A DNA stretch of 64,000 nt from Pseudomonas coleopterorum (GTDB lineage Bacteria > Pseudomonadota > Gammaproteobacteria > Pseudomonadales > Pseudomonadaceae). The notes under the pieces were generated by a model. It did no database searches, had not been told where the DNA came from, and saw nothing but the letters and a program-made list of their open reading frames with translations. The translations under genes were made by a program, and so were the position numbers. The stretch is from contig NZ_FNTZ01000001.1 in NCBI RefSeq assembly GCF_900105555.1, forward strand, positions 3,413,501 to 3,477,500. The letters are read 5' to 3'. This document shows, one piece after another, positions 37,950 to 48,625 of the stretch. Position 1 is the stretch's first letter; every line of letters starts with the position of its first letter.

Positions 37950-37956
37950 GGGCTAA

Positions 37957-39027
37957 TCAGAAATCAGCTTCTGCTTCAGCGGTGTCGGCAGCGGGTGCAG
38001 TCGCCGCCGATGCCTTGTCTGCTGCCGCCTTGTCGGTACCGCCGGTCAGCAGCTTGTCGCGGATCTGCTTCTCGAGAGTGGCCTTGATTTCCGGGTTGTC
38101 TTGCAGGAACTTGGCCGAGTTGGCCTTGCCCTGACCGATCTTGCTGCCCTGGTAGCTGTACCAGGCACCCGACTTCTCCAGCAGCCCGTTGGCCACACCC
38201 AGATCGACGATTTCGCCGTTCAGGTAGATGCCCTTGCCGTACAGGATCTGGAACTCGGCCTGACGGAATGGCGGTGCCACCTTGTTCTTGACGACCTTGA
38301 CGCGGGTTTCGCTGCCCACCACTTCGTCGCCTTCCTTGACTGCGCCGGTACGGCGGATGTCCAGGCGAACCGAGGCGTAGAACTTCAGCGCGTTACCACC
38401 GGTGGTGGTTTCCGGGCTGCCGAACATTACGCCGATCTTCATGCGGATCTGGTTGATGAAGATGACCAGGCAGTTGGCGTTCTTGATGTTACCGGTGATC
38501 TTGCGCAGCGCCTGGGACATCAGGCGTGCCTGCAGACCGACGTGCATGTCGCCCATCTCGCCTTCGATCTCGGCCTTGGGCACCAGTGCGGCCACGGAGT
38601 CGACGATGATCACGTCGACCGCGTTGGAGCGCACCAGCATGTCGGTGATTTCCAGCGCCTGCTCGCCGGTGTCCGGCTGGGAGACCAGCAGGTCGTCGAC
38701 GTTGACGCCCAGCTTGCCGGCGTATTCGGGATCCAGCGCGTGCTCGGCGTCGACGAAGGCGCAGGTTGCACCGGCTTTCTGAGCCTGGGCGATGACCGAA
38801 AGCGTCAGCGTGGTCTTACCCGACGATTCCGGGCCGTAGATCTCGACGATCCGGCCTTTTGGCAGACCGCCGATACCCAGCGCGATATCCAGACCGAGCG
38901 AACCGGTAGAGATGGCCGGAATCGCTTGGCGATCGTGGTCACCCATGCGCATGACGGCGCCCTTACCGAATTGACGTTCGATCTGACCCAGGGCCGCAGC
39001 CAAGGCACGCTTCTTGTTGTCGTCCAT
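37957..39027 (-). CDS. recA: Recombinase RecA
   Basis: DNA strand-exchange ATPase and LexA coprotease. The 356-residue protein starts [17 protein letters not shown]. Walker A is [10 protein letters not shown] (about residues 67-76), Walker [11 protein letters not shown], and the [20 protein letters not shown] loop and acidic C-terminus are intact. A longer frame upstream is excluded by homology. A LexA box sits about 43 bp upstream of the start. Confidence 0.98.
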   Translation of the reverse strand: MDDNKKRALAAALGQIERQFGKGAVMRMGDHDRQAIPAISTGSLGLDIALGIGGLPKGRIVEIYGPESSGKTTLTLSVIAQAQKAGATCAFVDAEHALDPEYAGKLGVNVDDLLVSQPDTGEQALEITDMLVRSNAVDVIIVDSVAALVPKAEIEGEMGDMHVGLQARLMSQALRKITGNIKNANCLVIFINQIRMKIGVMFGSPETTTGGNALKFYASVRLDIRRTGAVKEGDEVVGSETRVKVVKNKVAPPFRQAEFQILYGKGIYLNGEIVDLGVANGLLEKSGAWYSYQGSKIGQGKANSAKFLQDNPEIKATLEKQIRDKLLTGGTDKAAADKASAATAPAADTAEAEADF

Positions 39028-39069
39028 TGAAGTCCTCACGTAATCAATAAGGCCTGACGGCCAGAACAC

Positions 39070-39085
39070 CTGTATAAGTAGCCAG
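39070..39085. promoter_or_regulatory. LexA (SOS) box of recA
   Basis: CTGTATAAGTAGCCAG fits the CTGT-N8-ACAG palindrome with one mismatch (CCAG). It lies 43 bp upstream of recA, overlapping the expected promoter, so LexA would repress recA and recX. Confidence 0.85.
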
Positions 39086-39112
39086 TATTATTCCACATAC
39101 CACGTCCCTCGC

Positions 39113-39613
39113 CTACCCCGGAAACGGTTTTTCTCCAGCGGCAAGGTGTAACAAACCCTGAAGCGCAGCGACCACGGTTTGCCGGCGCACAGCGTCGCGG
39201 TCGCCGGCAAACTGCTCGCGCCGGCTGAACAGCCGAGTGCCGTCGGCCCAGGCCAACCACACCGTGCCCACCGGCTTGTCAGCGGAGCCACCGCCAGGGC
39301 CGGCGACGCCACTGACTGCCACGGCGAAGCGTGCTCTGCTGTGCTGCTGGGCACCGCGCACCATGGCTTCGACTACCTCGCGGCTGACGGCACCGACCTG
39401 TTCGAACAGCTCGGTCGGAACCTGTAACTGGGCGGTTTTCTGCGCATTGGAATAGGTGATGTAACCCGCTTCGAACCATGCCGAGCTGCCGGCGATTCGC
39501 GTGATGGCTTCGGCAATGCCACCGCCTGTGCAGGACTCCGCCGTAGTGACTTGGGCGCCGAGGCCAAGCAGGCGCTCGCCGAGGTCGGCAGAGAGTGAGG
39601 TCGAGGCGTCCAT
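39113..39613 (-). CDS. CinA C-terminal domain nicotinamide-nucleotide amidohydrolase (PncC-like)
   Basis: A 166-residue stand-alone CinA-C domain protein of the PncC type, which deamidates nicotinamide mononucleotide to nicotinate mononucleotide in NAD salvage. Visible motifs are TTAESCTGGGIAEAIT (about residues 22-37) and AVSGVAGPGGGSADKPVGTV (about residues 98-117). It lies just upstream of recA in the same direction, as in most gammaproteobacteria, and is divergent from mutS. Confidence 0.92.
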   Translation of the reverse strand: MDASTSLSADLGERLLGLGAQVTTAESCTGGGIAEAITRIAGSSAWFEAGYITYSNAQKTAQLQVPTELFEQVGAVSREVVEAMVRGAQQHSRARFAVAVSGVAGPGGGSADKPVGTVWLAWADGTRLFSRREQFAGDRDAVRRQTVVAALQGLLHLAAGEKPFPG

Positions 39614-39820
39614 AGCAGCTCCTTGATAAGGCGGCCAACGAGGCTACGCCCTCGCGCCATGCAGGTCAAAAGTCGCCGTGGCCTGCCTGGATACGACCGA
39701 TCCGACGGACATTCGTGCGACCGCGTCTGCGCTGCCAACGTCCTACATCGCAAAAAAAATCCCTGTACTATTGGCGACCTGCCTTACGTCCCCCAAGACA
39801 CCCGCGAGCTAAGTCCTTGA

Positions 39821-42388
39821 ATGTCCGATTTTTCTAACCACACCCCGATGATGCAACAGTACTGGAAGCTGAAGAACCAGCATCCTGAACAGCTGATGTT
39901 CTACCGCATGGGCGATTTCTACGAAATCTTCTACGAAGACGCGAAGAAAGCGGCCAAATTGCTCGACATCACCCTGACTGCCCGTGGGCAGTCGGCGGGT
40001 CAGTCGATCCCCATGTGCGGCATTCCCTACCATGCGGCCGAGGGTTACCTGGCCAAGCTGGTCAAGCTGGGCGAATCGGTGGTGATCTGCGAGCAGATCG
40101 GCGACCCGGCGACGAGCAAGGGGCCGGTCGAGCGGCAAGTGGTACGCATCATCACCCCGGGTACGGTCAGCGACGAAGCGCTGCTCGACGAGCGTCGCGA
40201 CAACCTCATCGCGGCCGTACTGGGCGACGAACGTCTGTTCGGTCTGGCGGTATTGGACATCACCAGCGGCAGCTTCATGGTCATGGAGCTGGCGGGCTGG
40301 GAAAACCTGCTGGCGGAGCTTGAGCGGATCAATCCGGTCGAGTTGCTGATTCCCGATGACTGGCCCCAGGGGCTGCCGGCCGAGAAGCGCAAAGGCTCGC
40401 GCCGTCGCGCGCCTTGGGACTTCGAGCGCGATACCGCGCACAAGAGCCTGTGTCAGCAGTTCGCCACCCAAGACCTCAAGGGCTTTGGTTGCGAGAAGTT
40501 GACCCTGGCCATCGGCGCCGCCGGTTGCCTGCTCGGCTATGCCAAGGAAACCCAGCGCACCGCCCTGCCCCATCTGCGCAGCCTGCGTCACGAACGCCTG
40601 GATGACACGGTGGTGCTGGACGGTGCCAGCCGTCGCAACCTGGAGTTGGACACCAACCTGGCCGGCGGGCGCGACAATACCCTGCAATCGGTCATCGACC
40701 GCTGCCAGACCGCGATGGGCAGCCGCCTCCTGACGCGCTGGCTCAATCGCCCACTGCGTGACCTCAAGGTGCTGCAGGCACGCCAGGGCTCGATCAGCTG
40801 CCTGCTGGAAGGCTACCGCTTCGAAAGTCTGCAGCCCCAGCTCAAGGAAATCGGCGACATCGAGCGAATCCTCGCGCGGATCGGGTTGCGCAATGCCCGG
40901 CCGCGGGACCTGGCGCGGTTGCGTGACGCCCTGGCCGCGCTGCCCGAGTTGCAGGTGGCGATGGCCGAACTCGAGGCACCGCATCTGGCGCAGCTGGCGG
41001 CCATCGCCGGGACCTATCCAGAGCTGGCCGATCTGTTGGCCAAGGCCATCGTCGACAATCCACCTGCGGTGATCCGCGACGGCGGTGTGCTGAAGACCGG
41101 TTACGACAGCGAGCTGGACGAACTGCTGTCGCTGAGCGAGAACGCCGGGCAGTTCCTGATCGATCTCGAAGCGCGCGAAAAGGCGCGTACCGGCCTGTCC
41201 CACTTGAAGGTGGGCTACAACCGTGTGCACGGGTACTTCATCGAACTGCCCAGCAAGCAAGCCGAGCAGGCACCGGCGGACTACATCCGACGGCAGACGC
41301 TCAAGGGCGCAGAGCGCTTCATCACTCCCGAGCTCAAGGCCTTCGAAGACAAGGCGCTGTCGGCCAAGAGTCGCGCCCTGGCGCGCGAGAAGTCGTTGTA
41401 CGAAGCGTTGCTGGAAAACCTCATCGGCCATTTGCCGCCTCTGCAGGACACCGCAGCAGCGCTGGCCGAGCTGGATGTGCTGAGCAACCTGGCCGAGCGA
41501 GCCCTGAACCTGGACCTTAACCGTCCGCGCTTCGTGGAAGAGCCGTGCCTGCGCATCGGCCAGGGTCGCCATCCGGTTGTCGAGCAGGTGCTGACCACGC
41601 CGTTCGTGGCCAACGACCTGAGCCTGGACGACAGCACTCGCATGTTGGTGATCACCGGTCCGAACATGGGCGGTAAGTCCACCTACATGCGGCAGACCGC
41701 CTTGATCGTGTTGCTGGCGCACATCGGCAGCTTCGTGCCGGCGGCCAGTTGCGAGCTGTCGCTGGTCGACCGCATCTTCACCCGAATCGGTTCGAGTGAC
41801 GATCTGGCCGGTGGTCGGTCGACCTTCATGGTCGAGATGAGCGAGACCGCGAACATCCTGCACAACGCCACCGAGCGCAGCCTGGTGCTGATGGACGAAG
41901 TCGGTCGCGGCACCAGCACCTTCGACGGCCTGTCGCTGGCCTGGGCTGCCGCCGAATGCCTAGCCGGACTGCGCGCCTACACGCTGTTCGCCACTCATTA
42001 CTTCGAGCTGACGGTGCTGCCGGAGAGCCAGCCACTGGTGGCGAACGTGCACCTGAGCGCTACCGAACACAACGAACGCATCGTTTTTCTGCACCATGTG
42101 CTCGCCGGTCCCGCCAGCCAGAGTTATGGTCTGGCAGTGGCACAGTTGGCCGGCGTGCCAGGCGCGGTGATCCAGCGGGCCAAGGAGCACCTGAGTCGTC
42201 TGGAAACCACCAGCCTGCCCCATGAGGCGCCGACGGCCGCGCCTGGCAAGACCGCTGCGCCGCATCAGGCCGACCTGTTCGCCAGCTTGCCACACCCGGT
42301 ACTGGAGCAGCTTGCCAAGACCGATATCGATGGACTGACCCCGCGCCAAGCGCTGGAATTGCTCTATGCACTGAAGAACCGGGTCTAA
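39821..42388 (+). CDS. mutS: DNA mismatch repair protein MutS
   Basis: Recognises base mismatches and recruits MutL. The 855-residue protein has the mismatch-reading Phe-x-Glu in [16 protein letters not shown] (about residues 29-44), connector, lever and clamp domains, and an ABC-type ATPase with Walker [10 protein letters not shown] (about residues 613-621) and Walker [17 protein letters not shown]. The C-terminal tetramerisation region ends LELLYALKN. Length is normal for the family. Confidence 0.97.
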   Translation: MSDFSNHTPMMQQYWKLKNQHPEQLMFYRMGDFYEIFYEDAKKAAKLLDITLTARGQSAGQSIPMCGIPYHAAEGYLAKLVKLGESVVICEQIGDPATSKGPVERQVVRIITPGTVSDEALLDERRDNLIAAVLGDERLFGLAVLDITSGSFMVMELAGWENLLAELERINPVELLIPDDWPQGLPAEKRKGSRRRAPWDFERDTAHKSLCQQFATQDLKGFGCEKLTLAIGAAGCLLGYAKETQRTALPHLRSLRHERLDDTVVLDGASRRNLELDTNLAGGRDNTLQSVIDRCQTAMGSRLLTRWLNRPLRDLKVLQARQGSISCLLEGYRFESLQPQLKEIGDIERILARIGLRNARPRDLARLRDALAALPELQVAMAELEAPHLAQLAAIAGTYPELADLLAKAIVDNPPAVIRDGGVLKTGYDSELDELLSLSENAGQFLIDLEAREKARTGLSHLKVGYNRVHGYFIELPSKQAEQAPADYIRRQTLKGAERFITPELKAFEDKALSAKSRALAREKSLYEALLENLIGHLPPLQDTAAALAELDVLSNLAERALNLDLNRPRFVEEPCLRIGQGRHPVVEQVLTTPFVANDLSLDDSTRMLVITGPNMGGKSTYMRQTALIVLLAHIGSFVPAASCELSLVDRIFTRIGSSDDLAGGRSTFMVEMSETANILHNATERSLVLMDEVGRGTSTFDGLSLAWAAAECLAGLRAYTLFATHYFELTVLPESQPLVANVHLSATEHNERIVFLHHVLAGPASQSYGLAVAQLAGVPGAVIQRAKEHLSRLETTSLPHEAPTAAPGKTAAPHQADLFASLPHPVLEQLAKTDIDGLTPRQALELLYALKNRV

Positions 42389-42526
42389 CGCTTATTCCTA
42401 CAAGCTGCTAGAATCCCGCGCGGTTTGGGAATGCCAACGGCTATTAGCCTGGTCTGCGGCTGCCTGTCCCAAACCAAGCGGCCCTGTGAAGGGCTTCGCT
42501 GCCGCCGCCTGAGGAGAGAAATAGAA

Positions 42527-42850
42527 ATGACCTTCGTCGTCACCGACAACTGCATCAAGTGCAAGTACACCGACTGCGTGGAAGTCTGTCCGGTGGACTG
42601 CTTCTACGAAGGCCCGAATTTCCTGGTGATTCACCCGGATGAGTGCATCGACTGCGCACTGTGCGAGCCAGAATGCCCGGCCCAAGCCATCTTCTCGGAA
42701 GATGAGGTGCCCGAAGACATGCAGGAGTTCATCCAGCTGAACGTGGAGTTGGCCGAAGTCTGGCCCAACATTACCGAGAAGAAGGATGCACTGCCTGAAG
42801 CCGAAGAATTCGACGGCGTCAAAGGCAAGATCAAGGATCTGGAGCGCTAA
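42527..42850 (+). CDS. fdxA: Seven-iron ferredoxin (3Fe-4S/4Fe-4S)
   Basis: Electron carrier of 107 residues. The first cluster motif ([15 protein letters not shown]) has the extended C-x2-C-x4-C-x3-C spacing, and the second ([12 protein letters not shown]) is a classical 4Fe-4S site, giving one [3Fe-4S] and one [4Fe-4S] cluster. The ATG at 42527 follows GAGGAGAG. It is likely a partner of ferredoxin reductase (fpr, same window). Gene order mutS-fdxA-rsmZ-rpoS is typical of Pseudomonas. Confidence 0.95.
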   Translation: MTFVVTDNCIKCKYTDCVEVCPVDCFYEGPNFLVIHPDECIDCALCEPECPAQAIFSEDEVPEDMQEFIQLNVELAEVWPNITEKKDALPEAEEFDGVKGKIKDLER

Positions 42851-42951
42851 GTCGCCCCTGCTGCCCCGCGCCAGCCCCGTTCGGCCGCGATCACTGAGGT
42901 GACGCCCGTTCGAGCGGCTGGTGGTTTGCTTCCCACCCAAAAAAAAAAGAC

Positions 42952-43084
42952 AAAAAAAAGGGGCGGTAATGAGCCGCCCACCTTTCCCTGTCCCTTTTAT
43001 CCCTGTCATCGTCCTGATGAATCGCGTCACTGCGATATCCGTTCTGGGCACTCGATCCTGAGCACCTGTGTCGTCCCTGAACAC
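42952..43084 (-). ncRNA. rsmZ: RsmZ, GacA-controlled small RNA that sequesters RsmA/RsmE
   Basis: On the minus strand a 133-nt RNA begins GTGTTCAGGGACGACACAGG and contains repeated GGA sites, several in hairpin loops (GTGT..GGGACG..ACAC; CATCAGGACGATG) and in single strands (CAGGGATAAAAGGGACAGGG). It ends in a GGGCGG/CCGCCC terminator stem with eight T residues. Such GGA-rich RNAs bind several RsmA dimers and relieve translational repression. CATCAGGACGATG and the position between fdxA and rpoS match known rsmZ genes. It is absent from protein-based annotation. Confidence 0.92.
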
Positions 43085-43090
43085 GCCTTG

Positions 43091-43118
43091 ATATTAACGT
43101 ATCCAAGAGTTAAGACAA
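43091..43118 (-). promoter_or_regulatory. Promoter of rsmZ
   Basis: On the minus strand TTGTCT (43118-43113) and TAATAT (43096-43091) are 16 bp apart. Initiation 7 bp on gives G at 43084, where the first hairpin starts. Confidence 0.7.
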
Positions 43119-43231
43119 CTGCGGTTAATTCTCGCGGGAAGCTGACTTTGTTGTCAGATTATTGAATAAGTTGCGGTGGAACAGACAGTTGCAACCTGCG
43201 GGATTTCAAATTACGGAACTTTGACTCGCTT

Positions 43232-43249
43232 TATAGCCAAAGGCTTACA
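43232..43249 (-). promoter_or_regulatory. Possible GacA upstream activating sequence for rsmZ
   Basis: The GacA site consensus is TGTAAG-N6-CTTACA. Here CTTACA (43244-43249) is a perfect half and TATAGC (43232-43237) is a poor second half (3 of 6). It lies about 150 bp upstream of the rsmZ start, a distance similar to known rsmZ genes. Confidence 0.5.
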
Positions 43250-43298
43250 TAACGTCGCCGGAAATACTGACAACCACCTGCAACATTACAGCGGCCAA

Positions 43299-43325
43299 TA
43301 AAAAACGCCCCTGCGAAAGGGGCGT
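43299..43325 (-). terminator. Intrinsic terminator of rpoS
   Basis: Reading leftward, ACGCCCC pairs with GGGGCGT around a TTTCGCA loop, followed by five T residues. It begins 24 bp after the rpoS stop. Confidence 0.9.
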
Positions 43326-43348
43326 ATTCATTGGCTATTTCGGCGAGC

Positions 43349-44353
43349 CTATTGAAACAGCGACTCGCTGGACAGCCCGTTCTTCTCGAGTATCTCGCGC
43401 AATCGTTTGAGGCCTTCCACCTGGATCTGGCGTACGCGTTCGCGAGTCAGGCCGATCTCCAGGCCGACATCCTCCAGCGTGCTGCTCTCGTGCCCGCGCA
43501 GGCCGAAACGGCGCACCACCACTTCACGCTGCTTGTCGGTCAGCTCGGACAGCCACTGGTCAATGCTCTGCGACAGATCGTCGTCCTGCAGCAGCTCGCA
43601 TGGGTCGGTGGGACGGTCGTCGGTCAGGGTGTCGAGCAGGGTCTTGTCCGAATCCGGCCCTAATGATACGTCCACCGAAGACACACGTTCGTTGAGTCCA
43701 AGCATGCGCTTGACCTCGCCCACGGGCTTTTCCAGCAGATTGGCGATTTCCTCGGGGGACGGTTCGTGGTCGAGCTTCTGCGTGAGCTCCCGCGCGGCGC
43801 GCAGGTACACGTTGAGTTCCTTGACCACGTGAATCGGCAGGCGGATGGTGCGGGTCTGATTCATGATCGCCCGTTCGATGGTCTGCCGGATCCACCAGGT
43901 GGCATAGGTCGAGAAGCGGAAGCCGCGCTCGGGGTCGAATTTCTCGACGGCGCGAATCAGTCCCAGATTGCCCTCCTCGATGAGGTCGAGCAACGACAGG
44001 CCGCGATTGACGTAGCGACGGGCTATCTTCACGACAAGGCGCAAGTTGCTTTCGATCATGCGCTTGCGACCGGCTGGGCAGCCGCTCTGGGAAAGCCGTG
44101 CGAAGTGCACCTCTTCTTCGGGTGAAAGCAGAGGCGAAAAACCGATTTCATTCAAATACAACTGGGTCGCGTCGAGCGCCCGTGTGTAATCGATGTACTT
44201 GTGCTGTTTGAGCGATGTGGAACTGCGGGCCTTGGTGCGAACCGCGGGTGCAGCAGGTTCTTCGTCCGACATCACATCCAATACGATGCCGGGTTCCATA
44301 AGGAGCACCTCATCGTCGATGTCAAACCCCGGCGCTTCTTTGCTGAGAGCCAT
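43349..44353 (-). CDS. rpoS: RNA polymerase sigma factor RpoS
   Basis: Stationary-phase and general stress sigma factor. The 334-residue protein has region 1.2 ([20 protein letters not shown]), region 2 ([40 protein letters not shown]), region 3, and region 4 with the helix-turn-helix [20 protein letters not shown]. It follows nlpD; in pseudomonads the main rpoS promoter lies inside nlpD, so translation and transcription control extend upstream of this frame. Confidence 0.97.
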   Translation of the reverse strand: MALSKEAPGFDIDDEVLLMEPGIVLDVMSDEEPAAPAVRTKARSSTSLKQHKYIDYTRALDATQLYLNEIGFSPLLSPEEEVHFARLSQSGCPAGRKRMIESNLRLVVKIARRYVNRGLSLLDLIEEGNLGLIRAVEKFDPERGFRFSTYATWWIRQTIERAIMNQTRTIRLPIHVVKELNVYLRAARELTQKLDHEPSPEEIANLLEKPVGEVKRMLGLNERVSSVDVSLGPDSDKTLLDTLTDDRPTDPCELLQDDDLSQSIDQWLSELTDKQREVVVRRFGLRGHESSTLEDVGLEIGLTRERVRQIQVEGLKRLREILEKNGLSSESLFQ

Positions 44354-44460
44354 TGTTATAGTCCTTTGCTGAGTTCGACCTCAAGCTCCAGCGGCGCCAA
44401 TCTCCATGGCAGCGCTTGAGCCCGTCCCCACTACGTGAAGGAACAGGCTGGCAGTGCAAA

Positions 44461-45318
44461 TCAACGACGTGGCAGGAACTGCAGCGGATCTACGGGCTTG
44501 CCCTGGCGGCGAATCTCAAAATGCAGCTTCACCCGGTCCGTCCCCGTTGAACCCATTTCGGCAATTGTCTGACCGACCTTGACCTGCTGACCCTCCCGAA
44601 CCAACAACCTGCGGTTATGACCGTAGGCACTGACGTAGGTATCGTTGTGTTTGATGATGACCAACTCGCCGTAGCCCCTCAATCCACTCCCGGCGTAAAC
44701 CACAGCACCATCAGACGCAGCAAAAACAGGCTGTCCCAAATCACCGGCGATATCAATTCCTTTATTCAAACTACCGTTTGAAGCGAATTTGCCGATCAGA
44801 ACACCATTGGCCGGCCATGCCCAACCACCCTGTGTGCGCTCGCCAGCGGGTACCGGCGTGGGCGAAGGCACAGGGATAGCAGCGCTGCTGGCGGTCGTGG
44901 TCGGCGCCGTGGTCAACGGTCGGCGGGTGACGGTGGTACGACTGGAAGACGACGCCGAGGCGCCACTCTGCGTGGTGACCACGGTGGTTGCTGGCGCACC
45001 CGAGCTACCGTCGAAGCGAATCACCTGACCGGGGTGAATGGTATAGGGCACGGGAATGTTGTTGCGTGCGGCCAGGGCCTTGTAATCCCAACCATAGCGG
45101 AAGGCGATGGAAAACAGTGTGTCGCCGCGCTTGACCGCGTATTGGCCGGTGGTCACGGGCTGGCGCTGTGCCGCCTTGGCTGCATTGTTGCGATCGACCA
45201 CGCTGACTTGGCTAGAGGTGCTGGAACAGCCGGACAGAAAGGCTGCGACCGCAACCCCGAGCATCAGGAGCTTGAAGCTCGAACTACCTGCACGCTGCCC
45301 AATGATTGTGAGGCTCAC
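44461..45318 (-). CDS. nlpD: NlpD-type lipoprotein, LysM plus degenerate LytM peptidase
   Basis: Activates cell-separation amidases (AmiC in E. coli). The 285-residue lipoprotein begins at GTG 45318, supported by AAGGAGCGG just upstream. The lipobox is FLSGCSS. A LysM domain lies at about residues 50-95 (YAVKRGDTLFSIAFRYGWDY), then a Ser/Thr/Pro linker and an M23 domain (about 175-285). Active M23 enzymes have HxxxD and HxH; here the first His is Asn (NKGIDIAG) and the last motif is LHFE. It is therefore probably non-hydrolytic, as in E. coli NlpD. It carries the rpoS promoter region. Confidence 0.92.
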   Translation of the reverse strand: MSLTIIGQRAGSSSFKLLMLGVAVAAFLSGCSSTSSQVSVVDRNNAAKAAQRQPVTTGQYAVKRGDTLFSIAFRYGWDYKALAARNNIPVPYTIHPGQVIRFDGSSGAPATTVVTTQSGASASSSSRTTVTRRPLTTAPTTTASSAAIPVPSPTPVPAGERTQGGWAWPANGVLIGKFASNGSLNKGIDIAGDLGQPVFAASDGAVVYAGSGLRGYGELVIIKHNDTYVSAYGHNRRLLVREGQQVKVGQTIAEMGSTGTDRVKLHFEIRRQGKPVDPLQFLPRR

Positions 45319-45468
45319 CCGCCGCTCCTTTGTTGTGGTGACAAAAAAATATCCAACTTCACTGCTCGCCTTCGACGCGCCTGGATGCAGGCTCTGGCCG
45401 TACCTGCGCCACGACCCGCTGTCAGACAGGCGGCGGGCAGCAGAATTCACTCCGCACGGCCACACCGA

Positions 45469-46143
45469 TCACGCGAGCGGACCGTTGAGCAACGGGACGA
45501 AACGTACCGCCTCCAGGACATGCCGGGAGAAGCCGTGCTCTTCGCGTACGATCAGCATCAATTGCTGGACGTCGCCCGAGCCGACCGGAATCACCAGCCG
45601 ACCACCGGGCGCGAGTTGATCGAGCAAGGCTTGCGGAACATCGGTCGCCACGGCGGTCACGATGATGCCGTTGTACGGCGCCAGCGCCGGCCAGCCTTCC
45701 CAGCCATCGCCCCAGCGGAACACCACATTGCGTTGATCGAGGGCCTGCAGGCGCTCCTTGGCGCGATCCTGCAGGACCTTGATCCGCTCCACGGAGAATA
45801 CCCGCTCTACCAGCTGGGCCAATACGGCTGTCTGATAGCCAGAACCCGTGCCGATCTCCATGACCTTGTCCAAAGGACCCGCAGCGAGCAACAGCTCACT
45901 CATGCGCGCGACCATATAGGGCTGGGAAATGGTCTGGTTGTGGCCGATGGGCAGCGCCGTGTCTTCATAGGCGCGGTGGGCAAGGGCTTCGTCGACGAAC
46001 AGGTGGCGAGGCGTGCGGCGCAGCACTTCGAGCACCTGGGTATTGGCCAGGCCTTCGTCGCACAACCGCTGGATCAGGCGCTCGCGGGTGCGTTGCGAGG
46101 TCATGCCGATGCCGTGGTGCTGATTGTCTCTATTGCGCATCAA
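45469..46143 (-). CDS. pcm: Protein-L-isoaspartate O-methyltransferase
   Basis: SAM-dependent repair of isoaspartyl damage in proteins. Motifs are [15 protein letters not shown] (about residues 65-79) and SAM-binding [18 protein letters not shown] (about residues 89-106). The frame from ATG 46143 overlaps the surE stop by 4 nt, which would couple translation; homologues commonly begin at [14 protein letters not shown] (46104), giving 211 residues. The choice between the two is open. Confidence 0.94.
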   Translation of the reverse strand: MMRNRDNQHHGIGMTSQRTRERLIQRLCDEGLANTQVLEVLRRTPRHLFVDEALAHRAYEDTALPIGHNQTISQPYMVARMSELLLAAGPLDKVMEIGTGSGYQTAVLAQLVERVFSVERIKVLQDRAKERLQALDQRNVVFRWGDGWEGWPALAPYNGIIVTAVATDVPQALLDQLAPGGRLVIPVGSGDVQQLMLIVREEHGFSRHVLEAVRFVPLLNGPLA

Positions 46144-46889
46144 CCGAGCCCCTCGAGCCAGCCTTGAACCTGTTCGAAGGCCTGGTTGAAGGTACGGTCC
46201 AGTTGCAGCGGGGTGACCGACACGTAGCCCTGCATGACTGCGTGGAAATCGGTACCGGGACCGCCGTCCTCGGCATCACCGGCCACCGCAATCCAGTAGC
46301 CAGGCTTGCCGCGCGGGTCGACCATGCGGATCGGTGCGGCGGCTCGGGCCCGATGGCCCAGACGGGTCAGGACCATGCCACGAATACGCTCGATCGGCAG
46401 GTTGGGAATGTTCACGTTGAGCACGGTGCGCGGCGGCAGGTTCAACTGGTCACGGGCCTCGATGAGCTTGCGCGCATAGTACGCTGCGGTCGGCAGGTGC
46501 TCGGGCTGACGCGACAGCAACGAGAAGGCAAACGAGGTGTGCCCCAGGAATCGCCCTTCAAGGGCGGCGGCCACGGTGCCCGAATACAGCACGTCGTCGC
46601 CCAGGTTGGCGCCCAGATTGATCCCTGAAACCACCAGATCCGGCTCGAAGGGCAACAGGCCGTTGAGGCCCAGGTGCACGCAGTCGGTGGGCGTGCCGTT
46701 GACGCTGATGAAGCCGTTCGGCAAGGTCTGCGGGTGCAGCGGCCGATCCAGCGTGAGCGAACTGCTGGCGCCGCTGCGGTCCTGGTCGGGGGCGATCACC
46801 GTGCACTGGGCGTAGCCCTGCAACACGTCGTGAAGCGCGGCGAGGCCGGGGGCGGTGACCCCATCATCGTTGGAAATCAGAATACGCAT
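46140..46889 (-). CDS. surE: 5'/3'-nucleotidase SurE
   Basis: Stationary-phase survival nucleotidase. The 249-residue protein starts [16 protein letters not shown], with the metal-binding Asp-Asp pair at residues 8-9. It has the conserved [20 protein letters not shown] (about residues 90-109). Start at 46889 is fixed by the N-terminal motif; it overlaps the truD stop by 13 bp. It belongs to the ispF-truD-surE-pcm-nlpD-rpoS run. Confidence 0.96.
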   Translation of the reverse strand: MRILISNDDGVTAPGLAALHDVLQGYAQCTVIAPDQDRSGASSSLTLDRPLHPQTLPNGFISVNGTPTDCVHLGLNGLLPFEPDLVVSGINLGANLGDDVLYSGTVAAALEGRFLGHTSFAFSLLSRQPEHLPTAAYYARKLIEARDQLNLPPRTVLNVNIPNLPIERIRGMVLTRLGHRARAAAPIRMVDPRGKPGYWIAVAGDAEDGGPGTDFHAVMQGYVSVTPLQLDRTFNQAFEQVQGWLEGLG

Positions 46890-47935
46890 GGACTTTCCGT
46901 CTGCCCTGTCGGCACCAGATCGACGAGTTCGCGCACCACGACAGTGGCGAAGCAACCGGCCGGCAGGACGAAGTGCAACTGCAGGATGTCAGGCTCGGGA
47001 TAATGCCACGTCAGCTCGCCAATGGGCAGCCGCAGAATGCGTCGCTCCTGTTCCAGACCGGCCCGGGCGAGCCAGGCGCAGAGAGATGGATGCTGACCGG
47101 CCACGGTGTTTTCCAGGTCGGCGCAATGGCCGCTGGCGGCCGAAGCGCCCTCGCCCCACAGCGCTGCGGTGGGGTGCAGGTCGAGGATGTCCAGTCGCGG
47201 ATCGCTGCATTCGGCTTCACCGGCCACAAAGAAACTGCGGCTGTCGGTGAAGGCCAGCAGATCACCGACCTGGGCACGGTTCCAGGTACCGTCGGCGACG
47301 CGCGCGGCGAGTATCTGGTTGAACAGAAAACTGCGCGCCGTGGAGAGCAGGCGCGAACGCACGTTGCGTTGCTCGGGCAGCGCCTGGCGCTCGGCATACT
47401 GCCGAGCGTCGTGCAGGTTGCCGCCCTGGAACCCGAAGCGCTGGGTGCCGAAATAATTCGGTACGCCGGCCTGCCGGATTTCTTCAAGGCGCGCGTCAAG
47501 CGCGGTCCGATCCGCCTTAAGCGCAGTCAGGCGCACGGTGAAGCCGTTGGCCGAGTGGGCGCCGCGCTGCAATTTGCGCGAGTGCCGGGCGTGCTTGAGG
47601 ATGACCAGGGTGTCGTTCTGCGCAGCACTCAGGTCCGGATCGGCCTTGCCAGGCAGATGCAGGCTGAACCACTGCCGGGTCAGCGCCTGGCGGTCCTTCA
47701 GGCCTGCGTAGCTGACGGTGCGCAGCGGTACGCCAGCGGCCTTGGCCAGGCGGCGGGCCGCTTCTTCGGTATTGAGGTTGCGTTTTTCGACCCACAGCCA
47801 GAGGTGCTCGCCCTGACCGGACAAGGGGATGTCCAGCACTTCATCGACCTGGAAGTCTTCAGCGCTGGCCTTGAGTACGGCGCTGCCCAGGCTGTCGCCT
47901 GAAGCTCGCGGGCCGAGCAGTTCGAGTTCGGTCAT
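46877..47935 (-). CDS. truD: tRNA pseudouridine(13) synthase TruD
   Basis: Makes pseudouridine 13 in tRNA-Glu. The 352-residue protein has the catalytic Asp in [19 protein letters not shown] (about residues 75-93) and the insertion domain with [15 protein letters not shown]. Start overlaps the ispF stop by 4 nt (ATGA). Confidence 0.95.
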   Translation of the reverse strand: MTELELLGPRASGDSLGSAVLKASAEDFQVDEVLDIPLSGQGEHLWLWVEKRNLNTEEAARRLAKAAGVPLRTVSYAGLKDRQALTRQWFSLHLPGKADPDLSAAQNDTLVILKHARHSRKLQRGAHSANGFTVRLTALKADRTALDARLEEIRQAGVPNYFGTQRFGFQGGNLHDARQYAERQALPEQRNVRSRLLSTARSFLFNQILAARVADGTWNRAQVGDLLAFTDSRSFFVAGEAECSDPRLDILDLHPTAALWGEGASAASGHCADLENTVAGQHPSLCAWLARAGLEQERRILRLPIGELTWHYPEPDILQLHFVLPAGCFATVVVRELVDLVPTGQTESPCVF

Positions 47936-48405
47936 GCGCGCAGCAACAAGGCGACCGCATGCACGGCGATACCTTCCTCGCGCCCGGCGAAGCCCAGCTT
48001 CTCGGTAGTGGTCGCCTTGACGTTGACCTGGTCCAGCTCCACGCCCAGATCGGCGGCGATCCGTTCGCGCATGGTTTCGATGTGCGGCGCCATCTTGGGT
48101 GCCTGGGCCACGATGGTTGCGTCGACGTTCCCGACTTTCCAGCCTTTCTGGGCCACTACCGACACCACATGACGCAGCAGCACACGGCTGTCCGCGCCCT
48201 TGAACTGCGGATCGGTGTCCGGAAAGTGCTTGCCGATGTCGCCCAGCGCAGCGGCGCCGAGCAAAGCATCGCTCAAGGCGTGCAGCACGACATCGCCGTC
48301 GGAATGAGCCAGCAGGCCGAACTTGTGAGGGATTCGCACGCCGCCCAGGGTAATGAAGTCACCCTCGGCGAATCGGTGCACGTCGTAGCCGTGGCCAATA
48401 CGCAT
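47932..48405 (-). CDS. ispF: 2-C-methyl-D-erythritol 2,4-cyclodiphosphate synthase
   Basis: Fifth enzyme of the MEP isoprenoid route. The 157-residue protein begins [17 protein letters not shown], with zinc ligands Asp8 and His10, then [20 protein letters not shown] and the C-terminal [20 protein letters not shown]. The start at 48405 is fixed by this N-terminus. Unlike E. coli, ispD is not adjacent but about 3 kb away. Confidence 0.96.
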   Translation of the reverse strand: MRIGHGYDVHRFAEGDFITLGGVRIPHKFGLLAHSDGDVVLHALSDALLGAAALGDIGKHFPDTDPQFKGADSRVLLRHVVSVVAQKGWKVGNVDATIVAQAPKMAPHIETMRERIAADLGVELDQVNVKATTTEKLGFAGREEGIAVHAVALLLRA

Positions 48406-48494
48406 AGAAAAAAACGCCCTGATTGAGTCAGGGCGTGATTCTACCTGCTTTGGCACAGGTTGGGCGGATCAAAACATCTGTCGATGAGGGTGAT

Positions 48495-48618
48495 GGCCCT
48501 TTCGCGGGCAGAGGGCTCGCCGCCCGCCCCGCTCCCACAAGAGATGCCCTGGTCCTCAGGGCGGCGCGACCTTTGTGGGAGCGGGGCGGGCGGCGAGCCC
48601 TCTGCCCGCGAAAGGGCC
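48495..48618. repeat. Large REP/BIME inverted repeat, perfect 46-bp arms
   Basis: Positions 48495-48540 and 48573-48618 are exact reverse complements, separated by 32 bp. The units share TTCGCGGGCAGAGGGC and GCTCCCACA with the elements at 54055 and 58153. It fills the gap between fghA and ispF and could act as a transcription attenuator or mRNA stabiliser. Confidence 0.95.
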
Positions 48619-48625
48619 CGTCCAG

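Noticed and set aside
39809..41863. A 684-codon open frame antisense to mutS
   Set aside because: Same codon-bias shadow effect; mutS has all its motifs on the other strand.
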